DNA of 64,000 nt from [Flexibacter] sp. ATCC 35103 (lineage in GTDB: Bacteria; Bacteroidota; Bacteroidia; Flavobacteriales; Flavobacteriaceae): the NCBI RefSeq assembly GCF_001975985.1, contig NZ_MTQF01000006.1, positions 217,530 through 281,529 of the forward strand. The letters are read 5' to 3'. A program made the position numbers and the translations under genes. Of the stretch, positions 8,316 through 17,272 are shown piece by piece; within the stretch, counting starts at the first letter, position 1, and every line of letters starts with the position of its first letter. The notes under the pieces were generated by a model. The model saw only the letters and a program-made list of their open reading frames with translations. It was not told the origin of the DNA and did not search any database.

Positions 8316-8792
8316 TCATTTAATTTCTTCTAAAATCAATTCAGAAACTGCATCAATTACCTGGTCAACAATACTTTCAGGTTTTCCTGCAAAAGTAAAA
8401 CGTTTGGCTATTTCTTTATCAGGAAAAATAATATGAACGAAAATTGTACCTACAGGTTTCTCCGGTGATTCGCTCCCGCCAGGTGTGGTTAGTCCGGTTA
8501 AAGCAACACAAATATCTGATGAAACGAAGCGATAGAAATTCTGCGCCATTAATTGAGTTACAATAGAAGATTCTGCACTATGTTTTTTGATAGTTCCCTT
8601 CGGAATCAAAAGCAAATCTTCTTTCATCGAGGTATGATAGCAGACCATTCCTCCTATCAGGATTTTTCCGGAATCTATTACTGTAGAGAATTCGTAATTT
8701 AATTTTCCTGCTGAAGCACTTTCTACAAATGTGATCGTTAATTTTTTGGCAATTAAAGCTCGGCAACATTCAATTACTTTTTCAGAAGGCAT
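8316..8792 (-). CDS. CinA C-terminal domain protein (nicotinamide-nucleotide amidase-like)
   Basis: A 158-aa stand-alone CinA-C/PncC domain. The motifs are TFVESASAGKLNYEFSTV, then GGMVCYHTSMKEDLL, and the signature ALTGLTTPGGSESPEKPVGT. PncC deamidates nicotinamide mononucleotide in pyridine-nucleotide salvage. The usual ESCTGG segment reads ESASAGK here, so Cys/Thr are replaced and activity may differ. It sits 18 bases downstream of the DUF6766-like gene, which suggests an operon. No MoaB-like CinA N-terminal half is present. Confidence 0.85.
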   Translation of the reverse strand: MPSEKVIECCRALIAKKLTITFVESASAGKLNYEFSTVIDSGKILIGGMVCYHTSMKEDLLLIPKGTIKKHSAESSIVTQLMAQNFYRFVSSDICVALTGLTTPGGSESPEKPVGTIFVHIIFPDKEIAKRFTFAGKPESIVDQVIDAVSELILEEIK

Positions 8793-8810
8793 AGTATATT
8801 TATATTAGAT

Positions 8811-9467
8811 TTATTCTCCCGTTTCACTATGGGGCGCATCTACGGGTTTAGATTGTGAAGATCCTTTTTGACGTAAAAAAACAGACAGCACAATAATGGC
8901 AAAAACCGAAAGGAATTCGCTTTGCCAGTTTTGAAAAGATTCAAACCAAAAACGGGATTCTCCCCAATAATCCGCTAAAGAAATTGGTGAATTCCCTTTG
9001 AGTATATTAGCTGTATTTTCATCTTTGAAACTTCCGTAAAAATGAAGTCCAAATGAGGCAAAAAACAGTAAAAATAAAACTATGGTCAATGAGTTTTTAT
9101 ACAACCATAACCAGATACCTCCTTTTTTTACAGGCCATGGCGCGCCTTTTCGTTCGGCAGAAGGTTCACGATCTACTTCTTCATCTCCATCAAAACCTTT
9201 AGACTCTGATGATCCTTTTTGTTTTAAGAAAATAGTGAGCCATACAAATAAGGCCATTTGCAAAAACTCACTTTCCCAATTTTCAAAAGTTGATTCGATA
9301 AAATGTCCGGTAGTCAGATAATTACTCATTGTAACGGCATGGCCGCCATTTTCTATAAGCTCCTTGTTATATTCGCCAATACCAAAAAATATCTGACCAA
9401 AAAAAGCTCCGATAAAAAGTAACAGAAACACAATAGACAGACTGTTTTGGTATAAAAATTTTTTCAT
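8811..9467 (-). CDS. DUF6766-like membrane protein with internal duplication
   Basis: A 218-aa protein with four predicted membrane segments in two pairs. The two halves are clearly repeats: YQNSLSIVFLLLF aligns with YKNSLTIVLFLLF, and ENWESEFLQMALFV...LKQKGSSESK aligns with QNWQSEFLSVFAII...LRQKGSSQSK. A hydrophilic charged linker (about 90-115) joins them. The pattern (aromatic/Trp-Ser-Glu-Phe-Leu, then KGSxxSK) matches what I recall of DUF6766, a family of unknown function. The neighbours katE and cinA-C hint at stress or stationary-phase expression only. Confidence 0.7.
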   Translation of the reverse strand: MKKFLYQNSLSIVFLLLFIGAFFGQIFFGIGEYNKELIENGGHAVTMSNYLTTGHFIESTFENWESEFLQMALFVWLTIFLKQKGSSESKGFDGDEEVDREPSAERKGAPWPVKKGGIWLWLYKNSLTIVLFLLFFASFGLHFYGSFKDENTANILKGNSPISLADYWGESRFWFESFQNWQSEFLSVFAIIVLSVFLRQKGSSQSKPVDAPHSETGE

Positions 9468-9596
9468 TTGGTACTTATTATAAATTTCATATTAGGTATC
9501 AATCAGAAACACATAGCAACATAGATTTTACACTTTTTTAATAAAACCCCAGGTCGCTATGTGTTCATTGTTTGATGATTTTGCAAAGGTTTATCC

Positions 9597-11750
9597 CTAT
9601 TTTGCTTGTTTTAATAAATCTTCTCTTTCCCAGAAACGGTGTCTTCCCATAGCTTTTATAAAAGAAGTGGCCAAAGCCTTATCGCCTGTTTTTTCGCTTG
9701 TCAGGATTCCGGCATCTTTATGCAAATCTTCTTTTAAAGGAAGAACCTGAACTCCCTGACCTTCTGCTGCAATAAACTTGCAATGATGGTAGGCATCTTT
9801 TATAAATTCGCCCACTTCTTTTTTATCTTTAAGTGCGGTAATTCCTTTTCCTGCGGGAAGAAATACGGCATCAAATAATACAGATGAAGCGATAAGATAA
9901 CTTTGATCTACCGGAATTTCAAGACCTTCCTCAGAAACAATTGTGCCTAAATGTGGTGCAATAATCACTGCTTTTGCGCCTGCGTCCTTAAGAGCCAGTT
10001 TCATCGTTTTTATAGATTCGGCATTTACACCTTCTGCACATAAAAATGCAACTTGTCTGGTAGCGATCGTATTCGAAATTGTTGGATTTTTAAGCATGCT
10101 TAAGGCATCAGAACTTTCAATAGATTGTTTTACTTCTGTAGGTTCATGTTTTCCGTTATCATCAGCTCCAACTCCGTGGTTAATTGGTTTTTCAAGTTCA
10201 GCAGGTACATTCATCCCTAAAGCTTTGCCCACTTTTGCCGCCAGATTTTTGTCTATTTTAGAGATTAATCCCAACATACGTTCCCTGATTGCTTTTGTTT
10301 CTACTTTTCCAAGTTCAAAAGATAAAGCATCAGTAATATGATTTTGTTCTATTGGTGTCTGACTGTTAAAAAACAGTTTCGCCTGACTAAAATGGTCTGA
10401 GAAACTCTCGCTTCTTTCGCGTATTTTCTGGGCATCGATTCGTTCGTTGAAACTACTAAAACCTCCTTCGTCTATTTTTGCCTGAAACGGACAACCGCCT
10501 CCTAATGAATTAGGATGATAACTTACACGACCAGTTGGAATTTCCTGACGCATATGTCCGTCACGCTGGTTGTTGTGCATTGGTGCAACGGTACGATTAA
10601 TTGGGATTTCATGAAAATTAGGGCTTCCTAATCTCGACAATTGTGTATCTGTATAAGAGAACAATCTTCCTTGTAACAACGGATCGTTCGAGAAATCAAT
10701 TCCGGGAACAACATGTCCGGGATGAAAAGCAACCTGCTCTGTTTCTGCAAAAAAGTTGTCCGGATTTTTGTTCAGCACCATTTTACCTATAATTTGTACC
10801 GGAACTAATTCTTCGGGAATCAATTTGGTTGGGTCTAAAAGGTCAAATTCAAATTTATGTTCGTCAGCTTCCGGAATAATTTGTACGCCTAATTCCCATT
10901 CAGGAAAATTTCCGCCTTCGATAGCTTCCCACAGATCCTGTCTGTGAAAATCTGAATTTTTACCTGATATTTTTTGTGCTTCATCCCAGGCTACGGCGTG
11001 CGTTCCTAATTTAGGTTTCCAATGAAATTTTACAAAATGAGATTCGTTATTTTTATTGATAAATCTAAAAGTATGAACTCCAAAACCTTCCATCATTCTT
11101 AAACTTCTTGGAATTGCCCTGTCGCTCATAACCCACATAATCATGTGCATGGATTCTGGCATTAATGAAATAAAATCCCAAAAGGTATCGTGTGCAGAAG
11201 CTGCCTGAGGCATTTCGTGATGTGGTTCAGGTTTTACGGCGTGAATTAAATCAGGAAATTTCATGGCATCCTGAATAAAAAATACCGGCATATTATTTCC
11301 TACTAAATCATAATTTCCTTCCTGTGTATAAAATTTAACCGAAAATCCGCGTACATCACGTGCTAAATCTGTAGAACCTCTTGATCCTGCAACGGTAGAG
11401 AAACGCACAAAAACAGGAGTTTTTATACTTTTATCGTTTAAAAAGCCTGCTTTGGTATATTTTTCCATTGTGTCGTACAATTCAAAATATCCATGAGCTG
11501 CAGATCCTCTGGCGTGAACAATTCTTTCCGGAATACGTTCGTGGTCAAAATGGGTAATTTTTTCTCTCAGAATAAAATCTTCCAGCAACGAAGGTCCTCT
11601 CTCGCCTGCTTTTAATGAATTGTTATTGTCATTAATTTTTACTCCTTGATTGGTCGTTAGAAACTGATTATCGGCATTTGATTTATTGATCTCTAAATCT
11701 CTTTGCTTATCATCAGCGTGATCCTGACTTGGTTTTTTTGAATTTTTCAT
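9597..11750 (-). CDS. katE: Large-subunit (HPII-type) catalase
   Basis: A 717-aa clade-2 monofunctional heme catalase that decomposes H2O2. The catalytic His is H79 in RIVHARGSAAHG, the catalytic Asn is N152 in LVGNNMPVFF, and the proximal heme Tyr is Y366 in RLFSYTDTQLSRLG. Beyond about residue 560 there is an extra flavodoxin/DJ-1-like C-terminal domain (VAFLCAEGVNAESIK..., GAKAVIIAPHLG), which defines the large-subunit class. The N-terminal about 45 residues are charged and Asn/Lys-rich, like the extension of HPII. It is monocistronic. A TAAATTTG sequence at 11858-11865 (minus strand) could be its -7 element. Confidence 0.96.
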   Translation of the reverse strand: MKNSKKPSQDHADDKQRDLEINKSNADNQFLTTNQGVKINDNNNSLKAGERGPSLLEDFILREKITHFDHERIPERIVHARGSAAHGYFELYDTMEKYTKAGFLNDKSIKTPVFVRFSTVAGSRGSTDLARDVRGFSVKFYTQEGNYDLVGNNMPVFFIQDAMKFPDLIHAVKPEPHHEMPQAASAHDTFWDFISLMPESMHMIMWVMSDRAIPRSLRMMEGFGVHTFRFINKNNESHFVKFHWKPKLGTHAVAWDEAQKISGKNSDFHRQDLWEAIEGGNFPEWELGVQIIPEADEHKFEFDLLDPTKLIPEELVPVQIIGKMVLNKNPDNFFAETEQVAFHPGHVVPGIDFSNDPLLQGRLFSYTDTQLSRLGSPNFHEIPINRTVAPMHNNQRDGHMRQEIPTGRVSYHPNSLGGGCPFQAKIDEGGFSSFNERIDAQKIRERSESFSDHFSQAKLFFNSQTPIEQNHITDALSFELGKVETKAIRERMLGLISKIDKNLAAKVGKALGMNVPAELEKPINHGVGADDNGKHEPTEVKQSIESSDALSMLKNPTISNTIATRQVAFLCAEGVNAESIKTMKLALKDAGAKAVIIAPHLGTIVSEEGLEIPVDQSYLIASSVLFDAVFLPAGKGITALKDKKEVGEFIKDAYHHCKFIAAEGQGVQVLPLKEDLHKDAGILTSEKTGDKALATSFIKAMGRHRFWEREDLLKQAK

Positions 11751-12123
11751 TTTTTTGATCGTTGTTAGGATTTTTAAATAGTTATAAAAACAGTGATTTT
11801 TAATTCTCGTTTGTAGTTATCATTCGAATTTGAGAATTGTTAACTTTAAAAGCCAAACAAATTTACTTTACAATGAAACCAAGAATTTACATGATTACAG
11901 GCAAAGATTATATCATTTAAACATTTGATTATCAGACGCCATATTGCTAATGATTTTTAAAATAATAATAAAATCATACTCTTGAGTATTATTATATTAT
12001 TCAGGAGAATACTTACATTATAAATTACTGTTAATTATACAATTAGAATTTATTTTTCTGTAAGGAACTGCGGAACTTTAGGAGGTAGATTTGTAATTAT
12101 AACTAATTTTAAAGTATTGTATT
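11751..12123. promoter_or_regulatory. Divergent intergenic region katE / acidic-protein gene
   Basis: 373 bases without a gene between two divergent start codons. Minus-strand TAAATTTG at 11858-11865 faces katE and plus-strand TAGATTTG at 12086-12093 faces the gene at 12124; both match the TAnnTTTG -7 consensus. Clear -33 elements were not seen at ideal spacing. The middle (about 11900-12050) is AT-rich with nothing else recognised. Confidence 0.45.
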
Positions 12124-12495
12124 ATGGAAAATAGAGAAAATCAAAATTATGGTTATGAAAACCGTGATTTTAATCAGGACTTAGACACTCTTATTGATAA
12201 AGAAAACGCCAATCAGGACAATAAATATCAAATTCAGGAAGAGTTTATAGATGATATCAACCATCAGACTAATGATTATAACCGAAATGAAAATAATCCG
12301 GGTGAAGAACCAATAGTGAATGACGAAGATCAAATTACAAATGATGAGGATCCGGACGATTTAGATGATTCTCTGGAAAAAGACGGAGATCTGGATGATG
12401 ATGATTCAGACGAAGAAGCTTCACGAAATCTGGACCGCGATATAGAGGAAGTATCACATGATCCTTTCCCGAGTATTAGTCCGGAAAAATTCTAG
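12124..12495 (+). CDS. Small very acidic low-complexity protein, function unknown
   Basis: A 123-aa protein made almost entirely of Asp, Glu and Asn, with few hydrophobics and no signal peptide or membrane segment. It should be intrinsically disordered. It starts MENRENQNYGYENRD and contains runs such as DPDDLDDSLEKDGDLDDDDSDEE. A promoter-like TAGATTTG lies 31 bases upstream and a strong terminator follows at 12519-12546, so it is a self-contained transcription unit. I do not recognise a family. Codon usage resembles the neighbours. Confidence 0.7.
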   Translation: MENRENQNYGYENRDFNQDLDTLIDKENANQDNKYQIQEEFIDDINHQTNDYNRNENNPGEEPIVNDEDQITNDEDPDDLDDSLEKDGDLDDDDSDEEASRNLDRDIEEVSHDPFPSISPEKF

Positions 12496-12518
12496 ATCAT
12501 GAAATATTACTATTAGAT

Positions 12519-12553
12519 AACCGTTAAGAATTTAAACTTAACGGTTATTTTTT
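12519..12553 (+). terminator. Intrinsic terminator after the acidic-protein gene
   Basis: AACCGTTAAG (12519-12528) pairs perfectly with CTTAACGGTT (12537-12546), and ATTTTTTT follows. It lies 23 bases past the stop of the plus-strand gene. Confidence 0.85.
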
Positions 12554-12677
12554 TGATCTATGCTAAAAATTTTATAATAAAAAATTAAAACTATATAACC
12601 TTAATAGATTGAATTGCAGTAATTTTAAAGTATCTGTTTTAAATACAAAACGTGATTAAAAAAAATTAATTTGTCTT

Positions 12678-13082
12678 ATGGATATTACAATTCAACTTAT
12701 CTGGTTATTTGTTCTGGCTATTCCTATAGCTTGCATTAGCTGGACGGTCACGCATGAAGAAATATTTAAGGAGCCTCGCGAATGGTGTGTCAAACATTCT
12801 AAAAACGAGCGGACAATCTTAGCCAGAAAGGCATTTTATCTCTTTACATGCGAATATTGTTTTAGCCATTATGTCACAATTGTATTTTTAGTCCTTTGTA
12901 ATTATAAACTTTTGCTAAATGATTGGCGCGGCTATATTTTGGCAGGATTTTCGCTTGTTTTTGTAGCAAATGTTTATATGAGCCTTTTTGCTTTGTTAAG
13001 ACAGGCTATTAAAAAAGAAAAAGTAGAAATCGAAAAAATTGAGATTGAGAATGAAACGGATAGTGAGAAACTATCTTTATAA
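12678..13082 (+). CDS. Small membrane protein with CEYC motif, function unknown
   Basis: A 134-aa protein with an N-terminal membrane segment (about 5-24), two more hydrophobic segments (about 70-105), and a charged C-terminal tail rich in Lys/Glu. A CEYC pair followed by FSHY sits at the start of the second membrane segment. This is reminiscent of DUF1360-like proteins (CpyC near a membrane helix), but I am not certain. It is probably co-transcribed with the gene at 13114, 31 bases downstream. Confidence 0.6.
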   Translation: MDITIQLIWLFVLAIPIACISWTVTHEEIFKEPREWCVKHSKNERTILARKAFYLFTCEYCFSHYVTIVFLVLCNYKLLLNDWRGYILAGFSLVFVANVYMSLFALLRQAIKKEKVEIEKIEIENETDSEKLSL

Positions 13083-13113
13083 TAAAAGTTAAACTAAATA
13101 AATTAAACAAATC

Positions 13114-13395
13114 ATGGAAAATTTAAATTTTATAGACCCATTATTGCACGGAATTACGCCTGAAACAGTAGGAAACAAAATACCAAATCTTTCTGTAAAA
13201 CACTTAGTTTGTGCGGGAGTAGGTTCACTTATAGTTGGTGCTGCATTAAAAAAAGCAGGACAAAATAAAGCCGGTGCCATAGTAGGAAGTCTTGCCTTAC
13301 CATTATTGGCTTCTGCATTTTACAAACAGATTTCGAAAAAAAATAAAGAAAAAAGAGAAATCAACGAGAGCAGTGGTATCGAATATAATTACTAA
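13114..13395 (+). CDS. Small glycine-zipper-like protein, function unknown
   Basis: A 93-aa protein with two hydrophobic Gly/Ala-rich stretches in the middle (HLVCAGVGSLIVGAALKKAG and AGAIVGSLALPLLASAFY), which suggest a membrane hairpin or glycine zipper. The tail is short and charged (KQISKKNKEKREIN). No family recognised. It is downstream of the CEYC membrane protein in what looks like a two-gene operon ending at the terminators at 13463-13519 and 13556-13576. Confidence 0.65.
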   Translation: MENLNFIDPLLHGITPETVGNKIPNLSVKHLVCAGVGSLIVGAALKKAGQNKAGAIVGSLALPLLASAFYKQISKKNKEKREINESSGIEYNY

Positions 13396-13462
13396 ATTTG
13401 TTTTAGGTTTTCCTTTTCAGGTTCCCAATCATACAAAAAACAAATAAAGAAATATTGGTTAG

Positions 13463-13528
13463 CCATTAATTCATGGATTATGCTACATCATCAGCTAGAA
13501 AAGATTCGTGAATTAATGGTTATTTTTT
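13463..13528 (+). terminator. Long-loop inverted repeat, possible terminator
   Basis: CCATTAATTCA (13463-13473) pairs with TGAATTAATGG (13509-13519), followed by TTATTTTTTA. It lies about 70 bases past the stop of the plus-strand gene at 13395. The arms are separated by 35 bases. Confidence 0.5.
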
Positions 13529-13550
13529 ATTGAAATATCATTATAAATCA

Positions 13551-13582
13551 AAAAAGCCTGTAAATTTATTACAGGCTTTTTT
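13551..13582. terminator. Bidirectional intrinsic terminator
   Basis: GCCTGTAA (13556-13563) pairs with TTACAGGC (13569-13576). An A run precedes and a T run follows, so it can serve both the plus-strand gene ending at 13395 and the minus-strand gene ending at 13647. Confidence 0.8.
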
Positions 13583-13646
13583 GTTATTTTTACTTTTGCT
13601 GTGCTACGAATAGAAACCACCATAAATAAGCACATTCTAAGAATGA

Positions 13647-14021
13647 TTATTTAACCTGAATATTTCCTTCGACCCAATTCAGGGCTTTATTGAAATCTAT
13701 TTTTTTAAATCCTTTAAATTCTCCCGGAACGACATAACTAAAACCGTTAGTAAAAGTAATTATCTCCTCAGAATCTGTAACGATGGCAGCCCTGTTCCAT
13801 TTTCCCAGATGTTTCAATCCAAGTAATGCATCCTGAAGCCAGGCTCCAGCAGTGAAATTCTGAATATCAGTATCTAAAACTAATAAAAAATTGATTTCAT
13901 TAATTTGTTTTACCAAATGTTCTACAGAAGGAACGACTACACGCAAAAAATCTTCTTTGGTTACTTCTGCCAGTGCTCTAAAAGCTACAATATTGTCTGT
14001 TGTATCGATTTGATGTATCAT
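13647..14021 (-). CDS. SpoIIAA-like (STAS-related) protein
   Basis: A 124-aa protein of the SpoIIAA-like fold (formerly DUF3478). A beta strand NIVAFRALAEVTKEDF is followed by helix VPSVEHLVKQ, strand INFLLVLDTDIQNF, helix AWLQDALLGLKHLG, then WNRAAIVTDSE and a C-terminal helix. The length fits the family. Members lack enzymatic motifs; proposed roles include lipid binding or stress signalling. It has no partner kinase gene nearby. It stands alone between two terminators. Confidence 0.82.
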   Translation of the reverse strand: MIHQIDTTDNIVAFRALAEVTKEDFLRVVVPSVEHLVKQINEINFLLVLDTDIQNFTAGAWLQDALLGLKHLGKWNRAAIVTDSEEIITFTNGFSYVVPGEFKGFKKIDFNKALNWVEGNIQVK

Positions 14022-14186
14022 TTTATTTTCTTTTTTGATTTGTATATTTTGATATTTTTATTTCTTTTTTGATAATTACTTTCAAATTTACGTCCACAAC
14101 TTCTATCATTATTTATAATATCTCATTCTATTTTTATATTATAACGACTTCTTAATTAAGAACATAATACTCAAAAAAACAAAAAA

Positions 14187-14216
14187 GCGGATGAAATTTT
14201 TTTCATCCGCTTTTTA
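14187..14216 (-). terminator. Intrinsic terminator of the alcohol dehydrogenase gene
   Basis: GCGGATGAAA (14187-14196) and TTTCATCCGC (14201-14210) form a perfect 10-bp stem with a TTTT loop, flanked by A and T runs. It lies 28 bases past the minus-strand stop at 14238. Confidence 0.85.
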
Positions 14217-14237
14217 CTTTATAGAATCAATGTTGTA

Positions 14238-15263
14238 TTACGGAACTAAAACCGCTCTTCCTTTTATTTGTCCACGTCTTAATTTATCATAAACTTCAAG
14301 GGCCTGATCTAAACTGTATTTTTCAATTTCGATATGGATTTTTTTCTGTAATGCCAGCCCAATTACTTCCATTAATTCAGTTCTGGATCCCCAATACGGG
14401 TTACTTACGCTTACTCCCACAGGCAATGCGCCTACTTTATAATCATATTCTCCTCCACCTAATCCAACTATTGTTAAATCTCCGTCCAGACCAATAATCT
14501 TAGTTCCTAAGGCAACGGTAGATGAAGCGCCTACAAAATCAAGTACTACTTTTGCTTTTTTGATTCCTGTGATTTTTTGTATCTGTTCTGCAGCATCTTT
14601 ATCAGTAGAATTTACGGTGTGAGAAGCACCTAATTCCTTAGCAAATTGAAGTCTTTCTGGAGTTATATCACAAGCAATAATAGTTGACCCGCACATTTCT
14701 GTCAAAATCTGAAGTGCAACATGTCCCAATCCACCTACTCCTATTACAACAACATATTCATCAGGCATTAACTTATGCAGAGAACGCTTAATGGCTGAAT
14801 ATGGTGTCAAGGCCGCATCTGTCAATGGAGCTGCAATAACGGGATCTAAATCATGAATTGGCACTAATAAACGTGACGAAGGTACCAGCATATACTCTGC
14901 CATACCACCATTTAAACCAAGTCCACCACCAAAAGGCAGTTCAGAATGATGGTCGCAATAGTTTTCACTGGAATGTTGGCATGGCTTACAATGTCCGCAT
15001 CCCCAAGGTCCGTAAACTAAAACGGCATCTCCTTTTTTAAAACCTTTTACATCTTCTCCTACCTCTTCGACCCAACCGGCATTTTCATGCCCGAGTGTAA
15101 AAGTAACACCGGAAACCAAACCTTCGTCAATTACATGCAAATCAGAATGGCATACTCCGGCACCTCCAATTTTTAATAATACTTCATCTCCTTTAGGTGA
15201 AGGTTTTTCTAAATCATTTACAACTCTTACCTCTTTGTTACCAAAAAATCGTACTGCTATCAT
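14238..15263 (-). CDS. Zinc-dependent NAD(P)-alcohol dehydrogenase
   Basis: A 341-aa medium-chain dehydrogenase. Catalytic zinc ligands are seen as C38 (GVCHSDLH) and H59-E60 (LGHENAG). The structural zinc loop CGHCKPC...C supplies C89, C92, C95 and C103. The Rossmann fold begins at VVVIGVGGLGHVALQIL (about 171-187). The overall pattern is close to Pseudomonas/Rhodococcus-type NAD-dependent (S)-alcohol dehydrogenases. Monocistronic. The substrate (ethanol, aromatic or branched alcohol) cannot be told from sequence. Confidence 0.92.
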   Translation of the reverse strand: MIAVRFFGNKEVRVVNDLEKPSPKGDEVLLKIGGAGVCHSDLHVIDEGLVSGVTFTLGHENAGWVEEVGEDVKGFKKGDAVLVYGPWGCGHCKPCQHSSENYCDHHSELPFGGGLGLNGGMAEYMLVPSSRLLVPIHDLDPVIAAPLTDAALTPYSAIKRSLHKLMPDEYVVVIGVGGLGHVALQILTEMCGSTIIACDITPERLQFAKELGASHTVNSTDKDAAEQIQKITGIKKAKVVLDFVGASSTVALGTKIIGLDGDLTIVGLGGGEYDYKVGALPVGVSVSNPYWGSRTELMEVIGLALQKKIHIEIEKYSLDQALEVYDKLRRGQIKGRAVLVP

Positions 15264-15428
15264 GAGAATTTATTTAAAAATTATCTCACTAAATTAATCA
15301 TTATATAAGTAAATACTTATTTTAAATTTATGTTTATGTATTTATTAACTTACAATGTTAAAATTAAAAAATGAACACTTGCTATCAAAGAACAACATAA
15401 TTCATGGGATTAATATGAGGTATTAATA

Positions 15429-15468
15429 ACAAAAGCCCATTTCTTTCGAAACAGGCTTTTTGTAAAAA
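15429..15468 (-). terminator. Weak intrinsic terminator after susD
   Basis: AAAAGCC (about 15430) and GGCTTTTT (about 15451) bracket an imperfect TTTC/GAAA stem, 30 bases past the susD stop at 15497. The inner stem has two mismatches. Confidence 0.55.
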
Positions 15469-15496
15469 AAATAAAAAATAAACTAACACAAAATTT

Positions 15497-17269
15497 TTAA
15501 TTGTATCCTTGATTTTGTTGGAATACTTTTTGGTCGATAACGGTTTGCGGAATTGGAAATACTCTTCTAAAAGGCTGAGATGCAGCTTTTGCAGTTCCTG
15601 GTAAGTCAAATTTTCCAAAACGAATACTTTGTGGTCTTCTTTGTAATTCCCAGTACAACTCAAAACCTAATTCTTTATACAATTGCTCTGAGTCTAAAGA
15701 GGTAAGTGCTTTTCCGGGAGCATTTGCAAACAATGATTCTCTTTTTCTGCTTGTGCGCAGTTTGTTAAGATCGATCATGGCAAGACCTGTGTTTCCTTTT
15801 CTGAAATAAGCTTCGGCTCTCATGGCATAAATTCCTCCTAAACGAAATAACGGAATATCAACATTACTGTTACCGTTTCCTCCTTCCGGATCAAATTCAT
15901 ATTTAAAAACACGTGCTCCCTGATTGATTTCGTTTTGGGCGAAAACAGATTTAGTAGGATCAGCAAATGTTAATGATGGTGTAAAATTCATTCTTGTACC
16001 GGTACTTTTTTCCATAACTAATGGAGAAACTTTAATACGGTTACCTACCATTTCAAGAGATCCCGAAGCTAATAATACAGGACCATATTGAAGTCCGGCC
16101 TGAATTCCTCTGTTAAAATGGAACCAAGGCAACGCCGGGCTGCTTTTAGGTACGATATCTGTTGCCGGAACACTTACATCTGTACCATCGTTCATAAACC
16201 ATGTACCATCAGCATATTGATAATGTTGTTCAAATCTTGGATCATCATGATTACCGTTCCATGATGCATAGAATTCAGGAGTTATACAAGCTGCATTTGT
16301 TCCTCTGTTTGCTGCAGATGTTCTCTGGTTACGCTCCATACATACATAAGCAAAACTGTTTGAACCATTACGGATATAATCTATCTTTTGAGAAATGGCA
16401 AAAATAAGCTCTTTACCATTATCGTTATCTCTTGCAAAGTTTTTGAAGAAATCACTTTCTAAACTAAATCTTCCTGAATCGATTAATAACGATGTATAAT
16501 AAATTACACGATCCATATCAGTTCCTGTTGATCCGGCTACGGCAGCTTCATTAAAATTAAAACCTGAAGTGGCATTGTAACGGTCTTTTAATACGGCACG
16601 ATTTAAATACATAGTACTTAAAAAAGCATAAGCTGCTTGTTTTGTAAATCTTCCGTGGTGTGTACGCTGTGTCCCAAGATCAGCTAAATTTGGTATTAAA
16701 GCCTCGACATCTGTAATTAATTTATCGATCTCCGTTTCGGCTTTTAAAATTTGTAAAGGCGCATCTACATTCAACGGATCTCTAAATGGCGCTTGCCCGT
16801 ATAGATCTAATGTAGTGTAAGTATAATAAGCTAAAAGTGCTTTTGATTCTGCTACAAATAAAGCCTTTTCCGAAAAAGAAGTTTGTTCTGCCGACTTAAT
16901 TGCGGTCAATGAACGTGTGATTCCGTTTGTTAGCAAATCCCAGTTACTTACAATAATAGCATTACTTGAAGTCCATGTAAATTCGTGCATGTCCCTCCAT
17001 TTTCCACCATCTCCCCAGTCACTTCCGCGAGTTGGTAAAATAGCTTCGTCTGTAGTGTATTCCTGCATGGCAAAAACAGCTCCGTGATCTACAAAGGCCC
17101 CGTCTCCAAGTCTGTCATAAGCTGCTGCAAGTGCGCCTGCTGGATCTGTAGCATCAGTTCCTAATTTTTCATCTAATACAACTTCATCAAGATCTGTACA
17201 GCTGTTTAAAAGAAAAATAAAAGAGAATATTGTTATAATTTTTAGGCTAAAAAATGTCTTTGTCTTCAT
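15497..17269 (-). CDS. SusD/RagB-family outer-membrane substrate-binding lipoprotein
   Basis: A 590-aa SusD-like surface lipoprotein. The lipoprotein signal ends at C24 (FIFLLNSCTDLDE). A TPR-like helical core follows (e.g. DRLGDGAFVDHGA..., AAYAFLSTMYLNRA at about 210), and the family signature near the C-terminus includes LFRLGGIYAMRAEAYFRKG and FELYWELQRRPQSIRFGKF. SusD captures the substrate and lids the SusC barrel. It begins 3 bases after the end of susC, so it is in the same operon as the STN-SusC, FecR and sigma genes. Glycan or peptide specificity is not readable. Confidence 0.95.
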   Translation of the reverse strand: MKTKTFFSLKIITIFSFIFLLNSCTDLDEVVLDEKLGTDATDPAGALAAAYDRLGDGAFVDHGAVFAMQEYTTDEAILPTRGSDWGDGGKWRDMHEFTWTSSNAIIVSNWDLLTNGITRSLTAIKSAEQTSFSEKALFVAESKALLAYYTYTTLDLYGQAPFRDPLNVDAPLQILKAETEIDKLITDVEALIPNLADLGTQRTHHGRFTKQAAYAFLSTMYLNRAVLKDRYNATSGFNFNEAAVAGSTGTDMDRVIYYTSLLIDSGRFSLESDFFKNFARDNDNGKELIFAISQKIDYIRNGSNSFAYVCMERNQRTSAANRGTNAACITPEFYASWNGNHDDPRFEQHYQYADGTWFMNDGTDVSVPATDIVPKSSPALPWFHFNRGIQAGLQYGPVLLASGSLEMVGNRIKVSPLVMEKSTGTRMNFTPSLTFADPTKSVFAQNEINQGARVFKYEFDPEGGNGNSNVDIPLFRLGGIYAMRAEAYFRKGNTGLAMIDLNKLRTSRKRESLFANAPGKALTSLDSEQLYKELGFELYWELQRRPQSIRFGKFDLPGTAKAASQPFRRVFPIPQTVIDQKVFQQNQGYN

Positions 17270-17272
17270 GAT

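Noticed and set aside
9943..10341. 132-codon open frame on the plus strand
   Set aside because: Antisense shadow inside katE; low-complexity Ser/Phe/Ala composition typical of a reversed coding frame.
15385..15663. 92-codon frame at the 3' end of susD
   Set aside because: Shifted frame over the susD C-terminus, which is itself complete and matches the family to its last residues.
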